Source: Ottowia sp. | Lineage (GTDB): Bacteria; Pseudomonadota; Gammaproteobacteria; Burkholderiales; Burkholderiaceae_C | Direction of reading: 5' to 3' | NCBI RefSeq assembly: GCF_016703145.1 | Contig: NZ_JADJCO010000003.1 | Location: 1,380,001-1,444,000, forward strand | Length of the DNA: 64,000 nt | Shown: positions 39,893 to 48,418 of the stretch, piece by piece | Layout of the letters: each line of letters begins with the position of its first letter | How positions within the stretch are numbered: the first letter of the stretch is position 1 | Position numbers and translations under genes: made by a program | The notes under the pieces: model-generated | What the model saw: the letters and a program-made list of their open reading frames with translations, nothing else | Told to the model about the DNA's origin: nothing | The model's database searches: none

Positions 39893-40597
39893 CTAAGCCG
39901 GCTTCCGGGAGGTTTCCCATTTGGCCAGGTACGTTTGGTAGGCGGACTTCCAGCCGGGCGAGCCGAAGGCGCCGCCGCTCTGGTGCGTCACGGCCAAGGG
40001 CCAGGTGCCCAGCTTCAGGCCCCGCGCCCGCGCCGTGCGGCAGAAGTCCAGGTCGTAGAAGTGAAAAAGGAACCGCTCGTCGAAGCGCACGTCCCGCGCC
40101 ACCAGCGTATCGCGCCGCGCGGCCAGCAGCAGGCCGTCCAGCAGCTCGCATTCCGCGGGGGACGGGCCGAAGTGGCTGATGGGGCCGAACGGCAGCTTGC
40201 CATGGGCGACGCTGCCGGACAGATGGGCGCGCTCGTCCATCTTCAGCTTGCCATCGACGACATCGGCGAAGCACCAGCCCGGCTGGTTGGGCAGGCGCCG
40301 CCGGTTGCCGGCGACGCCGATGACGTCGAAGCGCTCCAGACCGTCGCCGATGCGCTGGCGCAGGAAGGCGTCTTCCAGCCAGACGTCGTCGTGGACGAAG
40401 ACCATCAGGCTGCCCGGTGGGGCGGCGTCGATGACCTGGTTGTAGAGCGTGGGCAGGCCGCGGGCGTTGGCGAAGGCGATGCGCGGTTGCAGCGCCTGGT
40501 CGAACCGGAGCCGGCTGAGCGACACGCCCAGCGCCGACTGGCGCCAGAAATGGTCCTCCGGCAGGCGCGTGGCGCTGACGACGACGAGGGGCGCCAC
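39893..40597 (-). CDS. Glycosyltransferase-like protein inside the gcv operon
   Basis: 234 residues, cytosolic. Rossmann-like GT-A features: start APLVVVSATRLPEDHFW, a nucleotide-sugar region LPTLYNQVIDAA, and the DxD-type motif VFVHDDVWLEDAFL (about residues 66-79). GVAGNRRR, FGPSPAECELLDGLLLAARRDTL and FHFYDLDFCRTARARGLKLG resemble GT2 family members acting on surface polysaccharide. It starts three bases behind gcvT and ends 27 bases before gcvH, so it is cotranscribed with glycine cleavage and under the same riboswitch. No functional link is known. Confidence 0.8.
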   Translation of the reverse strand: MAPLVVVSATRLPEDHFWRQSALGVSLSRLRFDQALQPRIAFANARGLPTLYNQVIDAAPPGSLMVFVHDDVWLEDAFLRQRIGDGLERFDVIGVAGNRRRLPNQPGWCFADVVDGKLKMDERAHLSGSVAHGKLPFGPISHFGPSPAECELLDGLLLAARRDTLVARDVRFDERFLFHFYDLDFCRTARARGLKLGTWPLAVTHQSGGAFGSPGWKSAYQTYLAKWETSRKPA

Positions 40598-40600
40598 GGG

Positions 40601-41812
40601 TCACGCGCGGTGGTAGCGGGGCGGGAGAAAGGGCAGGGCCGCCACTTCCATCGGCACCTGCCTGCCGCGCACCAGCGCGAACACGGGCGTGCCCACGGCG
40701 GCGTGTTCGGCCTGCACGTACCCCATGGCGATGGGACGATCGACGCTGGGGCCCAGCAGGCCGCTGGTGACTTCGCCGATCCTGTGGCCGCCGGCGTCCT
40801 GCAGCTCGGCGTGCTCGCGCACCGGCACGCGCTCCCGCGCGACGAGGCCCACGCGTTTGCGCGTGGCCGGGCGCGTGCCGTCCAGTTGCGCCAGCACCCT
40901 GTCCGCGCCCGGAAAGCCGCCGGCGCGCTCGCCGCCGGTGCGGCGCACCTTCTGCATCGCCCAGTTCAGGCCCGCCTCGACGGGCGTCGTCGTGGTGTCG
41001 ATGTCGTTGCCGTACAGGCACAGGCCGGCTTCCAGCCGCAGCGAATTGCGCGCCCCCAGGCCGATGGGCTTGACTTCGGGCTGGGCCAGCAGCGCGCGGG
41101 CGAAGGCCTCGGCCTGCGCGCCGGGCAGAGAGATCTCGAAGCCGTCCTCGCCGGTGTAGCCGCTGCGGGTGATGTACAGGTCGGTGCCGTTCCAGCCGAA
41201 GGCGCCGCCGGTCATGAACACCAGCCGTTCGACGCCGGGGACCAGCCGGGACAGGGCGTCCACTGCCAGCGGGCCTTGCAGCGCCAGCAGGGCGTGGTCG
41301 GGCAGCGGCACGACCTGGCAACGCTGGTCGATGCGCGCCTGCATGTGGGCGATGTCGCCGGCCTTGCAGGCGCCGTTGACGATGACGAAGATCGTTTGAC
41401 CTCCACGCTCCCCCGCTGCGCGTGGTGCGCTGCCCCCCGAGGGGGCGTTCGAGCCTAGAGGCGGCTCGTCGGCGCTCAGGTCCCCGCGGTTGACGAACAT
41501 CAGGTCGTCGATGATCGTGCCCTCGTCCGTCAGCAGCAGGCCGTAGCGCTGCCTGTCCACGCCCAGGCCGATCACGTCGACCGGCATGAGGGTCTCGAAC
41601 GCGGCCGCCGCGTCGGGGCCGACGAGCTCCAACTGGCCCATGTGCGACACGTCGAACAGGCCGGCGGCCTCGCGCGTGTGCCGGTGCTCGGCCATCAGGC
41701 CGGCCGGGTACTGCACCGGCATCGCATGGCCTGCGAAAGGCACCATGCGCGCGCCGAGTTCGGCGTGCAAGGCGTGCAGCGGGGTCTTGAGCAGTTCGGG
41801 GTCGGTGGACAT
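40601..41812 (-). CDS. gcvT: Aminomethyltransferase (glycine cleavage T-protein)
   Basis: 403 residues; the usual length is about 365-375. Conserved blocks: LKTPLHALHAELGARMVPFAGHAMPVQY (in parts, 8-35), GLFDVSHMGQLEL (51-63), GTIIDDLMFVNRGD (98-111), FVIVNGACKAGD (142-153), and GYTGEDGFEISLP. Transfers the methylene to tetrahydrofolate. Residues about 113-139 are an extra Pro/Gly/Ser-rich loop encoded by a family-1 repeat, placed between two strands of the first domain where E. coli GcvT has only a tight turn. Confidence 0.95.
   Translation of the reverse strand: MSTDPELLKTPLHALHAELGARMVPFAGHAMPVQYPAGLMAEHRHTREAAGLFDVSHMGQLELVGPDAAAAFETLMPVDVIGLGVDRQRYGLLLTDEGTIIDDLMFVNRGDLSADEPPLGSNAPSGGSAPRAAGERGGQTIFVIVNGACKAGDIAHMQARIDQRCQVVPLPDHALLALQGPLAVDALSRLVPGVERLVFMTGGAFGWNGTDLYITRSGYTGEDGFEISLPGAQAEAFARALLAQPEVKPIGLGARNSLRLEAGLCLYGNDIDTTTTPVEAGLNWAMQKVRRTGGERAGGFPGADRVLAQLDGTRPATRKRVGLVARERVPVREHAELQDAGGHRIGEVTSGLLGPSVDRPIAMGYVQAEHAAVGTPVFALVRGRQVPMEVAALPFLPPRYHRA
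41396..41462 (-). repeat. Dispersed repeat family 1, in-frame copy in gcvT
   Basis: Coding strand: AACGCCCCCTCGGGGGGCAG, CGCACCACGCGCAGCGGGGG, AGCGTGGAGG. It aligns with the queF copy (55141-55194) at nearly 90 percent and is read in the same frame (APSGGSAPRAAG). Confidence 0.85.
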
Positions 41813-41884
41813 GGGCGGGGGCTCCTCGAATACAGGGTGAATTGCAGCGCTGCCCGGGCTGCGGATGCGGCCGGGGCGTCGGCA

Positions 41885-42085
41885 ACCCTGCTGTCCTCTT
41901 TACCTGAGAGATTCGACGCCGCCGCCGCGGGTGCGGCGCACGGGTCTTGCCCCTTCGGTGGGCCGCCGATCCGGACGGAAAACGCGGCCTCTCTCCAACA
42001 GAATCTCGTGTACCAGTCCTTTTTGCCTGAGCGTTCGGCCTTCGGCGGCGCCCGGACTGCGGGCACTCTCTCCTGGTCGCGCGAT
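41885..42085 (-). ncRNA. Glycine riboswitch (tandem aptamers)
   Basis: Minus strand shows two gcvT aptamer signatures. The first begins CAGGAGAGAGTGCC and has GGCGCCGCCGAAGGCCGAAC and CTCAGGCAAAAAGGAC. The second begins TTGGAGAGAGGCC and has GCCCACCGAAGGGGCAAGAC and CTCTCAGGTAAAGAGGAC. Each has the conserved glycine-binding core and closing stem. It precedes gcvT by about 70 bp and would switch the whole gcv operon on with glycine. Confidence 0.95.
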
Positions 42086-42114
42086 TCTAGTACGCCGGCG
42101 CGGGGAGATCGGAA

Positions 42115-43392
42115 CTAGCGGCCATACACCAGGTCGCGCAGTCCCAGCGACAACTGCGGCACGTAGGTGATCACCATCAGGCAGGCCAGCACCACGCAGA
42201 CGAAGGGCACCAGGTGCCGGATGATCTTGTCCAGCGGGATGCGCGCCACGGTGCAGGCGGCGAACAGGTTCACGCCGAAGGGCGGCGTGATCATGCCCAG
42301 CGCCAGGTTCACCACCATCACCAGCCCGAAGTGCACCGGGTCGATGCCGAAGTGCTGCGCCACCGGCGCCAGGATGGGCGCCAGCACGATGATGGCGGCG
42401 CTGGTCTCGATGAACATGCCGATCACGAACAGCGCCGCGTTCACGCCCAGCAGGAACATGCCCGCGCTTTGCAGCACCTGCTGCAGCCAGTGGCCGATGG
42501 CCTCCGGCACGCCGGCGCGGGTGATGAGGAAAGCGAACAGGCCGGCGTTGGCGATGATGAACATGATCACCGCCGACGACACCACCGACTTGCGCAGCAC
42601 GGCGTACAAGTCCTTCACGCCGATCTCGCGGTACACGAGCATGCCCACGAGCAGCGCGTACAGCACGGCGACGGCCGAGGCCTCGGTGGGCGTGAACACG
42701 CCGCCGTAGATGCCGCCCAGGATGATCACCGGCATCAACAGCGCCCAGGCGGCCTGCCGCGTGGCGGTGAAAAAGCCCAGGCGTCCGTCGCCGTCGCGCT
42801 GGCCCCAGCCCTTGCGCTTGCAGTAGATCCAGACGAACAGCATCAGCGCGCCGCTGATGAACAAGCCCGGGCCGAAGCCGGCGATGAACAGCTCGCCGAT
42901 CGAGACCTCGGCCGACACGCCGTACAGGATCATCGGGATCGAGGGCGGGATGATCACGCCCAGCTCGGCGCTGGTGGCCTGCAGCGCGGCGGCCCAGGTG
43001 GTGGGGTAACCGTGCTTGATGAGCGCCGGGATCAGGATGGCGCCGATGGCGAAGGTGGTGGCCACCGACGAGCCCGACACGGCGGCGAAGATCATGCAGG
43101 TCAGCACGCAGGTCATCGGCAGGCCGCCCTGCACGCCGCCGACGATGCTCTTGGCGAACTCCACCAGCCGGCGCGAGATGCCACCGGTCTCCATCAGGTT
43201 GCCGGCCAGGATGAAGAAGGGCACGGCCGCCAGCGGAAACTTGTTGATGGCGTTGAACATCTCCTTGGCGGAGATCAGCATGTGGGCGTTGCTGGCCTGG
43301 ATGCCGACGATCGACGCCAGGCCGATCGACACCGCCACCGAGACGCTGAGCGCGAAGCCCAGCACCATCGTGAGCAGCATGGCGGCGGTCAT
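42115..43392 (-). CDS. dctM: TRAP transporter large permease, DctM
   Basis: 425 residues, 11-12 membrane helices. DctM motifs: IPLAAVPFFILAGNLMETGGISRRLVEFA, SSVATTFAIGAILIPALIKHGY, IIPPSIPMILYG and GMITPPFGVNLFAA. Ion-driven uptake of an organic acid with DctQ and the receptor DctP. Starts 28 bp behind dctQ and ends just before the glycine riboswitch. Substrate unknown, perhaps a C4 or sugar acid. Confidence 0.93.
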   Translation of the reverse strand: MTAAMLLTMVLGFALSVSVAVSIGLASIVGIQASNAHMLISAKEMFNAINKFPLAAVPFFILAGNLMETGGISRRLVEFAKSIVGGVQGGLPMTCVLTCMIFAAVSGSSVATTFAIGAILIPALIKHGYPTTWAAALQATSAELGVIIPPSIPMILYGVSAEVSIGELFIAGFGPGLFISGALMLFVWIYCKRKGWGQRDGDGRLGFFTATRQAAWALLMPVIILGGIYGGVFTPTEASAVAVLYALLVGMLVYREIGVKDLYAVLRKSVVSSAVIMFIIANAGLFAFLITRAGVPEAIGHWLQQVLQSAGMFLLGVNAALFVIGMFIETSAAIIVLAPILAPVAQHFGIDPVHFGLVMVVNLALGMITPPFGVNLFAACTVARIPLDKIIRHLVPFVCVVLACLMVITYVPQLSLGLRDLVYGR

Positions 43393-43420
43393 GCCGCGGC
43401 TCTCGTGCGCGGCGCGTCGT

Positions 43421-43915
43421 TCATTGCGCGGTCTCCAGTTCCATGCGGCGCGGGTCGAGGTAGTTGGCGACGATGCCCAGCAGCGAGAACAGCGCGCCCA
43501 CCGGCATCGCGATGTAGGCCCAGAACATCGACAGCGATTCCAGCCCCGCCATGGTCTGCACGCTGCCGCGCACCGCGTAGTCGTAGCCCCACCACAGGAC
43601 GATGAGCATCAGCGCCAGCGCCGCCAGCGCCACCACCAGGTCCAGCACGCGGCGCGCGCCGGCGGGCACGGCGCGGTAGAGCGCGTCCACGCTCACCATG
43701 GCGCCCTGGCGGAAGGCCATGGGGATGCCCAGGAACACCATCCAGATCAGGCTGAAGCGGATCAGCACCTCGCTCCATTCGGCGGGCTGCTCCAGCACGA
43801 AGCGGGTGACGATCTGGAACACGCCCAGCGCGGAGGCGATGGCCAGCATCGCGCAGGCGCCGGCCATGGCGATGCGGGTGGTCCAGCTTTCGATGCGCAG
43901 GAAAAGCTCTCTCAT
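43421..43915 (-). CDS. dctQ: TRAP transporter small permease, DctQ
   Basis: 164 residues with four membrane helices (MAGACAMLAIASALGVFQI..., WSEVLIRFSLIWMVFLGIPMAF in parts) and the QA/VSVDALYR motif near the third helix. The second of two close ATGs is chosen (43915) because GGAA lies nine bases before it. A terminator hairpin stands between dctP and this gene. Confidence 0.88.
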   Translation of the reverse strand: MRELFLRIESWTTRIAMAGACAMLAIASALGVFQIVTRFVLEQPAEWSEVLIRFSLIWMVFLGIPMAFRQGAMVSVDALYRAVPAGARRVLDLVVALAALALMLIVLWWGYDYAVRGSVQTMAGLESLSMFWAYIAMPVGALFSLLGIVANYLDPRRMELETAQ

Positions 43916-43929
43916 GGCCATGGTTCCAA

Positions 43930-43966
43930 ACAAAAACGCTTGCTGGCCAGCGTCCAGCAAGCGTCA
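43930..43966 (-). terminator. Intra-operon terminator between dctP and dctQ
   Basis: ACGCTTGCTGG (43936-43946), loop CCAGCGT, CCAGCAAGCGT (43954-43964): perfect 11-bp stem, with TTTTTG following on the minus strand. It would let more receptor (DctP) than permease be made. Confidence 0.88.
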
Positions 43967-43994
43967 TTTGCGACATGAACAGTAGCGTCTTGGC

Positions 43995-44966
43995 TTATTT
44001 GACGTCGCGGATGCGGTCCAGGTTGGCCTTGCCGAACTGCTTCTCGAACTCGGCGTTCACTGGCGCCAGCGCGGCCACGAAGCGGGCCTTGTCCAGCGTG
44101 TCGATCACCGTCATGCCCTTGGCGCGCAGGTCGGCGACGCCCTTGGCGTCGTCTTCGTCCACGCGCGCGCGGTTGGCCTTGGTACCTTCCTTGGCGGCAT
44201 CGATGAAGGCCTGCTTGTCGGCGGCCGAGAGTTTGTCGAACACGCCCTTGTTCATCACGAAGATGCAGGGCGAGTACACGTGGCCGGTGAGCGACAGGTG
44301 CTTCTGCACCTGGTCGAACTTGGCCGAGATGATGACCGACAGCGGGTTCTCCTGCCCGTCCACGGTGCCCTGCTGCAGCGCCGTGAACACCTCCGGGAAG
44401 GCCATGGGCGTGGTGATGATGCCGAAGCCCTTGTAGGCGGCCACGTGCACCGGGTTCTCCATGGTGCGCATCTTCAGGCCCTTGAGGTCCTCGGGCGTCT
44501 TCACGTCGCGCTTGCTGTTGGTCATGTGGCGAAAGCCGTTCTCGGCCCAGGCCAGCGCCTTGAAGCCCTTGGCGTCGAACTTGGTCAGCAGCTCCTGGCC
44601 GATCGGGCCGTCGAGCACGGCGCGCGCGTGCGCCTTGTCGCGGAACAGGAAGGGCACGTCGAGGATCTTGGTCTCGGGCACGAAGTTGGGCACCGGGCCG
44701 GTGGAGCTGAAGGCCAGCTCCTGCGTGCCGAGCTGCACCGCCTCGATCGATTCGCGCTCGCCGCCCAGGGCGCCGTTGTAGAAGGCCTGCACCTTGTAGC
44801 GGCCCTGCGTGCGCTTCTCGACTTCCTTGGCGAAGGTGTCGATGGCGATGCCTTGGTGCGAGTTCTGCGCCGTGGAGATGCTGATCTTCATCGTCGTCTG
44901 CGCGGCGGCGGTGGCCGCCAGGCCGAGCGCCAAGCCCAGGCCGAGAACGAGTCTGTGCAGTTTCAT
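43995..44966 (-). CDS. dctP: TRAP transporter substrate-binding protein, DctP
   Basis: 323 residues with a signal peptide (MKLHRLVLGLGLALGLAATA, cleavage AAA-QT). TRAP receptor features: AIDTFAKEVEKRTQGRYKVQAFYNGALGG in parts, the substrate Arg region LKGLKMRTMENPVHVAAYKGFG and GQENPLSV. Periplasmic. First gene of the dctPQM set, followed by a terminator that separates it from dctQM. Confidence 0.93.
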   Translation of the reverse strand: MKLHRLVLGLGLALGLAATAAAQTTMKISISTAQNSHQGIAIDTFAKEVEKRTQGRYKVQAFYNGALGGERESIEAVQLGTQELAFSSTGPVPNFVPETKILDVPFLFRDKAHARAVLDGPIGQELLTKFDAKGFKALAWAENGFRHMTNSKRDVKTPEDLKGLKMRTMENPVHVAAYKGFGIITTPMAFPEVFTALQQGTVDGQENPLSVIISAKFDQVQKHLSLTGHVYSPCIFVMNKGVFDKLSAADKQAFIDAAKEGTKANRARVDEDDAKGVADLRAKGMTVIDTLDKARFVAALAPVNAEFEKQFGKANLDRIRDVK

Positions 44967-44991
44967 GAAAATGTCTCCTGTCTATAATGCT

Positions 44992-45045
44992 ATGTTAATA
45001 ATAGCTTCCGACGCAATACCGACGCGGGCTGGAGGCTGATTTGAA
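44992..45045 (+). repeat. Dispersed repeat family 2 copy
   Basis: TTAATAATAGCTTCCGACGC, then CGACGCGGGCTGGAGGCTG and ATTTGAATCAC. It fills most of the gap between dctP and the ETF-QO gene; its last bases abut the ETF-QO stop codon. Confidence 0.7.
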
Positions 45046-46746
45046 TCACATTCCCGGGTAGTTGGGCCCGCCGCCGCCCTCGGGCGTGACCCAGACGATG
45101 TTCTGCGTCGGGTCCTTGATGTCGCAGGTCTTGCAGTGCACGCAGTTCTGCGCGTTGATCTGCAGCCGCATGGCGTCACCGCCCTTCGCTTCGTCGGGCA
45201 CGAACTCGTACACGCCGGCTGGGCAGTAGCGGCCCTCGGGGCCGGCGTACTTGGCCAGGTTGATGTCGACCGGCACGCTCGCGTCCTTCAGCGTCAGGTG
45301 CGCGGGCTGGTTCTCCTCGTGGTTGGTGTTGCTGATGAACACGCTGGAGAGGCGGTCGAAGGTGAGCTTGCCGTCGGGCTTGGGGTAGTCGATGGGCTTG
45401 TGCTCGACGGCGGGCTCCAGTTGCACGTTGTCGGGCAGCTTGCGGTGCAGCGTCCAGGGGACGTGGCCGCGCAGCACCTTCTGCTCGAAGCCGTTCATCA
45501 GCGTGCCCACGGTCAGGCCCTTCTTGAACCAGTTCTTGAAGTTGCGGTCCTTGTTCAGCTCGGCGTGCAGCCAGCTTTCCTGGAAGGCCTCGGGGTAGGC
45601 CGCCAGCTCGTCGTGCTGGCGGCCGGCCACCACGGCGTCGTAGGCCGCCTCGCCGGCCAGCGAGCCGGTCTTGATGGCGGCGTGGCTGCCCTTGATGCGG
45701 CTGACGTTCAGGTAGCCGGCGTCGCAGCCGACCAGCGCGCCGCCCGGGAACACCGTCTTGGGCAGCGCCAGCAGGCCGCCGGCCGTGATGGCGCGCGCGC
45801 CGTAGCTCAGGCGCTTGGCGTTGACCTTGCCAGCGTCGTCGGTGAAGTACCACTTGACGCGCGGGTGCGTCTTCCAGCGCTGGAACTCCTCGAACGGGCT
45901 CAGGTAGGGGTTGTCGTAGTTCAGCCCCGTGACGTAGCCGCAGTACACCTTGTTGTCCTCGGCGTGGTAGAGGAAGGCGCCGCCGTAGGTGTGCTCGTCC
46001 ATCGGCCAGCCGGCGGTGTGCATGACGAAGCCGGGCGTGTGGCGGCTGGGGTCGATCTCCCACAGCTCCTTGATGCCGATGGCGTAGCTCTGCGGGTCGC
46101 TGTGCTCGTCCAGCTTGAAGCGCGCGATCAGCTGCCGGCCCAGGTGGCCGCGCGCGCCTTCGCAGAACAGGGTGTACTTGCCATGCAGCTCCATGCCGAG
46201 CTGGAAGTTCTCGGTCGGCTCGCCGTCCTTGCCGATGCCCATGTTGCCCGTGGCCACGCCCTTGACCGAACCGTCGTCGTCGAACAGCACCTCGGCGGCC
46301 GGGAAGCCGGGGAAGATTTCCACGCCCAGCGCCTCGGCCTGGCCGGCCAGCCAGCGCACCACGTTGCCCAGGCTGATGATGTAGTTGCCGTGGTTGTTGG
46401 CGAAGGGCGGCAGCATGGCGTTGGGCACGCGCGTGCCGCCGTTCTCGCTGAGGAAGACGTAGGCGTCGTCGGTCACCGGCTGGTGCAGGGGCGCGCCCTT
46501 TTCCTGCCAGTCGGGGATCAGCTCGGTCAGGGCCCTGGGGTCCATCACCGCGCCCGAGAGGATGTGCGCGCCCGGCTCCGAGCCCTTCTCCAGCACCACG
46601 ACCGACACGTCCTGGCCCTTCTCCGCCGACAACTGCTTGATGCGGATGGCCGCCGACAGCCCGGCCGGGCCGGCGCCGACGATGACCACGTCGTACTCCA
46701 TGGCCTCGCGGGGGCCGTACTGCTCGATGATTTCCTGGGGGGTCAT
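45046..46746 (-). CDS. Electron transfer flavoprotein:ubiquinone oxidoreductase
   Basis: 566 residues. N-terminal FAD dinucleotide fold (YDVVIVGAGPAGLSAAIR, about 19-36), FAD and membrane-association domains in the middle (ILSGAVMDPRAL), and the C-terminal 4Fe-4S ferredoxin domain with CPAGVYEFV and NCVHCKTCDIKDPTQNI. Passes electrons from acyl-CoA dehydrogenases and ETF into ubiquinone at the inner membrane. The partner ETF subunits are not in the window. Confidence 0.95.
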   Translation of the reverse strand: MTPQEIIEQYGPREAMEYDVVIVGAGPAGLSAAIRIKQLSAEKGQDVSVVVLEKGSEPGAHILSGAVMDPRALTELIPDWQEKGAPLHQPVTDDAYVFLSENGGTRVPNAMLPPFANNHGNYIISLGNVVRWLAGQAEALGVEIFPGFPAAEVLFDDDGSVKGVATGNMGIGKDGEPTENFQLGMELHGKYTLFCEGARGHLGRQLIARFKLDEHSDPQSYAIGIKELWEIDPSRHTPGFVMHTAGWPMDEHTYGGAFLYHAEDNKVYCGYVTGLNYDNPYLSPFEEFQRWKTHPRVKWYFTDDAGKVNAKRLSYGARAITAGGLLALPKTVFPGGALVGCDAGYLNVSRIKGSHAAIKTGSLAGEAAYDAVVAGRQHDELAAYPEAFQESWLHAELNKDRNFKNWFKKGLTVGTLMNGFEQKVLRGHVPWTLHRKLPDNVQLEPAVEHKPIDYPKPDGKLTFDRLSSVFISNTNHEENQPAHLTLKDASVPVDINLAKYAGPEGRYCPAGVYEFVPDEAKGGDAMRLQINAQNCVHCKTCDIKDPTQNIVWVTPEGGGGPNYPGM

Positions 46747-46881
46747 GGGGCGTCCTCTCGTGGCGTTTGAAATAATGGGCGCTATTGTGTGGTGTGCGCC
46801 GCCGGCGGGCCCAGCCTGCCGACGGCGCGGCTGATTTTATGCGCGCAGGCCCGCGCCGCCCCTTGCCTGGAGAACTTCCCC

Positions 46882-47664
46882 ATGACCTACAGCATCGACC
46901 TTTCCGGCCGCGTGGCCTTCGTCACCGGCGCCTCGGGCGGCCTGGGGGCGCAGTTCGCTCGGGCGCTGGCGCGCGCCGGCGCCGGCGTGGTGCTGGCCAG
47001 CCGCCGCGTGGAGAAGCTCAAGGACTTGCGCGCCCGCATCGAGGGCGAGGGCGGCGACGCCCACGTGGTCGAGTGCGACGTGACCGACGTGTCCTCCATC
47101 AAGGCCGCCGTCGCGCACGCAGAGACCGAGATGGGCTCCATCGACATCCTGGTCAACAACTCCGGCGTATCCACCACGCAGCGCCTGCAGGACGTGGGCG
47201 AGGACGACTACGACTTCGTCTTCGACACCAACGTGCGCGGCGCCTTCTTCGTCGCGCAGGAGGTGGGCAAGCGCATGCTGGCCCGCGCCCGGGGCGCCGC
47301 GCCCGGCAGTTTCACTGGCGGGCGCATCATCAACATCGCCAGCATGGCGGGGTTGAAGGTGCTGCCGCAGATCGGCGTGTACTGCATGAGCAAGGCCGCC
47401 GTGGTGCAGATGACCAAGGCCATGGCGCTGGAGTGGGGGCGCTTCGGCATCAACGTCAACGCCATCTGCCCTGGCTACATCGACACCGAGATCAACCACC
47501 ACCACTGGCAGACCGAGAGCGGCAAGAAGCTCGTCAGCATGCTGCCGCGCAAGCGCGTGGGCGAGCCGCGCGACCTGGACCCGATCCTGCTGATGCTGGC
47601 CTCGGATCAGAGCCACTTCATCAACGGCGCGGTGATCGCGGCGGACGACGGCTTCGCGCTTTGA
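46882..47664 (+). CDS. SDR family oxidoreductase
   Basis: 260 residues starting MTYSIDLSGRVAFVTGASGG. TGASGGLG cofactor site (15-22), NNSG (about 91-94), active-site Ser in IASMAG and YCMSK (about 168-172). This NNSG, YCMSK subtype is typical of acetoacetyl-CoA reductase-like and fatty-acid-linked SDRs. Substrate unknown. Next to ETF-QO (divergent). Confidence 0.87.
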   Translation: MTYSIDLSGRVAFVTGASGGLGAQFARALARAGAGVVLASRRVEKLKDLRARIEGEGGDAHVVECDVTDVSSIKAAVAHAETEMGSIDILVNNSGVSTTQRLQDVGEDDYDFVFDTNVRGAFFVAQEVGKRMLARARGAAPGSFTGGRIINIASMAGLKVLPQIGVYCMSKAAVVQMTKAMALEWGRFGINVNAICPGYIDTEINHHHWQTESGKKLVSMLPRKRVGEPRDLDPILLMLASDQSHFINGAVIAADDGFAL

Positions 47665-47680
47665 TGACGGGCATTGCGCT

Positions 47681-47741
47681 ATGATAAAAATAGCTGACAG
47701 CGTAGATTTGGCGCGGGATACAGCTTGAAATAAATTTGAAA
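47681..47741 (+). repeat. Dispersed repeat family 2 copy
   Basis: ATGATAAAAATAGCTGACAG, CGTAGATTTGGCGCGGGATA and CAGCTTGAAA. It fills the gap between the SDR and the convergent AhpD-like gene. Confidence 0.7.
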
Positions 47742-47746
47742 CGGCG

Positions 47747-48337
47747 TCAGGCCCGCTTGTCCTTCGGCAGCCGCCCCATCAGATAGAACTCGGGGTTCGG
47801 CAGCATGCCGCTGAACGAGGCCATGCGGTTCGACAGGCCGAAGAACGCGGTGATGGCGGCGATGTCCCAGATGTCCTCGTCGTCGAAGCCGTGCGCGTGC
47901 AGGGCGTCGAAGTCGGCCTCCTCGATCTCGTGCGAGCGCTCGCACACCTTCATGGCGAAGGCCAGCATCGCCTTCTGGCGCGGCGGGATGTCGGCCTTGC
48001 GCCAGTTGACGGCCACCTGGTCGGCCACCAGGGGCTTCTTCTCGTAGATGCGCAGCAGCGCGCCGTGCGCCACCACGCAGTACAGGCACTGGTTGGCCGC
48101 GCTGGTCGTGGTCACGATCATCTCGCGGTCGCCCTTGGTCAGGCGGCTGGCGCGGCCCGTGCTCTCGGGGTCCATCAGCGCGTCGTGGTAGGCGAAGAAG
48201 GCGCGCCACTCGGCCGGCCGCCGCGCCAGGCCGAGGAACACGTTGGGGATGAAGCCGGCTTTCGCCTGCACTTCCAGCGCCTTGGCCTTGATGTCGTCGG
48301 GCAGGCTGTCGAGTTCGGCGATCGGGTAGCGGCTCAT
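47747..48337 (-). CDS. AhpD-like peroxidase-related enzyme (carboxymuconolactone decarboxylase fold)
   Basis: 196 residues. The CMD-fold redox motif CxxC-x3-H is seen as NQCLYCVVAHG (about 83-93), and the distal conserved His/Asp in the following helices; ALLRIYEKKPL fits the uncharacterised peroxidase-related subfamily. It probably reduces peroxides or acts on a small electrophile. Divergent from the pcaC-like gene with 81 bp between starts. Confidence 0.87.
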   Translation of the reverse strand: MSRYPIAELDSLPDDIKAKALEVQAKAGFIPNVFLGLARRPAEWRAFFAYHDALMDPESTGRASRLTKGDREMIVTTTSAANQCLYCVVAHGALLRIYEKKPLVADQVAVNWRKADIPPRQKAMLAFAMKVCERSHEIEEADFDALHAHGFDDEDIWDIAAITAFFGLSNRMASFSGMLPNPEFYLMGRLPKDKRA

Positions 48338-48418
48338 GGCAAGTTTCCTGGGGCGTGATCGGGTGGGCTTGGCGGACGATTATGCTGCGCACCCCTTCCG
48401 CCTTCTTGGAGCCACGCC

